6,628 nucleotides of DNA from Pseudomonadota bacterium (GTDB taxonomy: Bacteria; Myxococcota; Bradymonadia; UBA4248): assembly GCA_017629415.1 (NCBI GenBank), contig JAGBXG010000215.1:1-6628 (forward strand), read 5' to 3'. Both the position numbers and the translations under genes were made by a program. Below, in pieces: positions 5,184-6,628 of the stretch (its first letter is position 1; each line of letters opens with the position of its first letter). The notes beneath the pieces were generated by a model. It ran no database searches. It had not been told where the DNA came from and worked only from the letters and a program-made list of their open reading frames with translations.

Positions 5184-6425
5184 CTAGAGATTCCATTCGT
5201 CGTCGATATTGCCAAAATCGAGATCGACGAGTGTATTGGCATCAAGTGATGTCAAAGAGGACGCAGCCTCATTAACATCGGGTTCGATAGGTTTCATATT
5301 TGACCCCAGGCTGTTGACGAGATTGCTCAATGATTCATCCTCAAATTCCATGCCGTCCTCAAGTCCGCTGAAACTAAAGGCATTGGAATGAACCGTAGGC
5401 TTAGATGCTTTGAGCTGCGTATTCTCTGCTTCAAGCTGCTGAATTTTTTCCTGAAGTTCGGAAATGGCTTTATCCTTGTGATAGACATCCATCGACGTGC
5501 GGTTACCGCGAGCTTCGAGCGTATGGAATTTTTTAACGATTTCATCAATGGCTTCGTTGCTCGTGGCCAATGCCATAACCGGTTTGTAGTTGGCCTCGTA
5601 TTTCATGAGACGTTTTTCAGCAAGCAGCATCTGAGCGCGAGCAATGAGATAAATTTTATGGTTATTGTCAGCCCGTTTTTTAAATTGAGCTGCCTGACGA
5701 TTTGCCGCATTCAGTTCTTTTTTGACACTCTTGCCGAATTCAGCCACTTCTTTTTTGGCGGCATCCACTTCGTATCTAAAATCGCGTTTCAAAGCAGCCA
5801 GCTCACCGCGAACATCCTTGAGAGAGGCTTGAAGCGAAGCATTTTCACGTTCCAGTGACGCCATCTTTTTCGTATCTTCTTCCGTATGTTCTGTCACATG
5901 GCTTTCGGATTTCTGGGGTTTGACGACGGTTTCATTTTGAGATTCAACCAGCTGTTTTTCCAATGTGCTGATTTTGGCCTTAGCTTCATTTAAAGCAAGA
6001 TTGAGATCGGCATTTTGTTCGCGCATGGAAACGATTTCGCGCTGATCTTCTTCATTGGAAGCAGAATTCGTTTTGATATCTTTGCGGAGAGATTCGTTGT
6101 CCTTAGTTAAACTGTAATTTTTTTCTTTGAGTTTGGCATTGTCGGCTTTCAAAGACCGAATTTTTTCATTCAGCGCATCGACATCCGCAGATTTTGATGA
6201 AACAGCATCCTCATCTTTATTCTTTTTCTTCGTTTTCGTTTCAGATTTGGGTGCCGGTTCGCTTAATTTTTTCTTTAAAAGTTTTATTTCGCCTTCAAGC
6301 TTTTCATTGGCACCTTTAAGCTCGGTGCAAGTTTGTATATATTTGTTGCGTTCGCCGTGCTTCATGATGTTCGAAGCAACGAGAAAGACGACGACAACGG
6401 CCAAAATCCCTAATAACCACTCCAT
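5184..6425 (-). CDS. Membrane-anchored coiled-coil protein with acidic C-terminal tail (unknown function)
   Basis: I do not recognise a named family. The 413-residue product opens with one hydrophobic helix (about 4-20) followed by basic residues (K22, H23, R26, K28), a signal-anchor pattern that, by the positive-inside rule, leaves the bulk in the cytoplasm. Residues about 30-340 are Lys/Glu/Gln-rich with heptad-like Leu spacing, broken by a Lys/Ser/Thr-rich linker (56-82) and a second polar break (164-187). This is a long interrupted coiled coil. A compact segment (about 257-310) may be a helical bundle. The tail (350-413) is strongly acidic and ends DDEWNL. Start choice: the frame extends to an ATG at 6554, but GGAGG at 6433-6437 lies 7 bases before the ATG at 6425, followed at once by the hydrophobic helix. 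The predicted transcript start (about 6530) also excludes the longer form. Its Ser/Thr content and kinase neighbours make it a candidate scaffold or kinase substrate, by inference. Confidence 0.85.
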   Translation of the reverse strand: MEWLLGILAVVVVFLVASNIMKHGERNKYIQTCTELKGANEKLEGEIKLLKKKLSEPAPKSETKTKKKNKDEDAVSSKSADVDALNEKIRSLKADNAKLKEKNYSLTKDNESLRKDIKTNSASNEEDQREIVSMREQNADLNLALNEAKAKISTLEKQLVESQNETVVKPQKSESHVTEHTEEDTKKMASLERENASLQASLKDVRGELAALKRDFRYEVDAAKKEVAEFGKSVKKELNAANRQAAQFKKRADNNHKIYLIARAQMLLAEKRLMKYEANYKPVMALATSNEAIDEIVKKFHTLEARGNRTSMDVYHKDKAISELQEKIQQLEAENTQLKASKPTVHSNAFSFSGLEDGMEFEDESLSNLVNSLGSNMKPIEPDVNEAASSLTSLDANTLVDLDFGNIDDEWNL

Positions 6426-6432
6426 AATATAT

Positions 6433-6437
6433 CCTCC
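6433..6437 (-). promoter_or_regulatory. Strong Shine-Dalgarno site fixing the coiled-coil protein start
   Basis: GGAGG on the minus strand, 7 bases before the ATG at 6425. It selects this start over the ATG at 6554, adding no weight to the 43-residue upstream extension. Confidence 0.8.
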
Positions 6438-6449
6438 AGCAGCATCCCT

Positions 6450-6490
6450 GAAAACGGGGGTGTCCAGTATTTGCCGGCATATCCGTTTTC
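6450..6490 (-). promoter_or_regulatory. Possible leader stem-loop upstream of the coiled-coil gene
   Basis: On the minus strand GAAAACGG (6490-6483) pairs perfectly with CCGTTTTC (6457-6450), an 8-bp stem with a 25-base loop that contains the palindrome TGCCGGCA (6472-6479). It ends 12 bases before the Shine-Dalgarno site, inside the predicted 105-base leader, and could influence translation. It may be incidental. Confidence 0.3.
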
Positions 6491-6536
6491 CCCGTTCCGT
6501 CATGCGCTGTACAAGCAAAGGCACGCCGGCGCGGGG

Positions 6537-6564
6537 GTTATGCCACGAAACCATGACGTGTCAA
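6537..6564 (-). promoter_or_regulatory. Predicted sigma70-type promoter of the coiled-coil gene
   Basis: A consensus -35, TTGACA (6564-6559), and CATAAC (6542-6537) are 16 bases apart on the minus strand. This gives a start near 6530 and a leader of about 105 bases. The -10 is only 4 of 6, so a promoter helped by an activator is possible. Beyond it (6565-6628) I see no gene. The last bases, GGAAGGA on the plus strand, resemble a ribosome binding site for a gene beyond the window, which cannot be confirmed. Confidence 0.5.
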
Positions 6565-6628
6565 TAAAAACGCGGCCAAAAGTCTCGATATCTCGCTCTG
6601 TGTGGCGAAACATCCGGAACTGGAAGGA

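Noticed and set aside
5388..5858. 156-codon plus-strand open frame and its neighbours inside the coiled-coil gene
   Set aside because: Antisense shadows of a Lys/Glu-rich coding region; they have no ribosome sites and give Phe/Cys-rich translations.
6426..6554. 43-residue N-terminal extension of the coiled-coil protein
   Set aside because: The internal ATG at 6425 has a perfectly placed GGAGG and begins the signal-anchor helix, and the likely promoter overlaps the start of the extension.

Overview
The window looks like a chromosomal stretch of a Gram-negative-style bacterium with moderate GC (roughly mid-40s % by eye). It is rich in eukaryote-like (Hanks-type) serine/threonine kinases, as seen in Myxococcota and relatives, Planctomycetes or Lentisphaerae. 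The phylum cannot be fixed from this sequence. No rRNA, tRNA, CRISPR array, transposase or phage gene is visible.

Layout, left to right. (1) 1-821, minus strand: the N-terminal 273 codons of a POT/PTR2-family proton-coupled peptide transporter, cut by the window edge, starting at TTG behind a good Shine-Dalgarno site and a sigma70-like promoter (888-916). (2) 822-1403: a 582-base non-coding gap. Its right half holds a GC-rich element (about 1098-1260) in which nearly every segment pairs with another: a 5' hairpin, a long closing stem, two enclosed arms and a 3' G5/C5 hairpin. This is the most unusual object in the window. (3) 1404-2261, plus strand: a 285-residue stand-alone protein kinase with all catalytic residues, but DFA in place of DFG. 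(4) 2321-4969, minus strand, convergent: an 882-residue membrane protein with a complete N-terminal kinase domain, two transmembrane helices, a DUF3592-like middle domain and C-terminal Sel1/TPR-type helical repeats. (5) 4970-5183: the kinase promoter region, with a UNCG-type leader hairpin and small inverted repeats, next to a strong intrinsic terminator of the upstream gene. (6) 5184-6425, minus strand: a 413-residue membrane-anchored coiled-coil protein with an acidic C-terminal tail. (7) 6426-6628: its promoter and structured leader.

The two kinases and the coiled-coil protein form a plausible signalling neighbourhood: a soluble kinase, a membrane kinase with a protein-interaction domain, and a membrane-tethered coiled-coil protein that could be a scaffold or substrate. 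Each gene appears to have its own promoter, and a terminator separates the last two, so a functional link is inferred from proximity only. The peptide transporter is probably unrelated.
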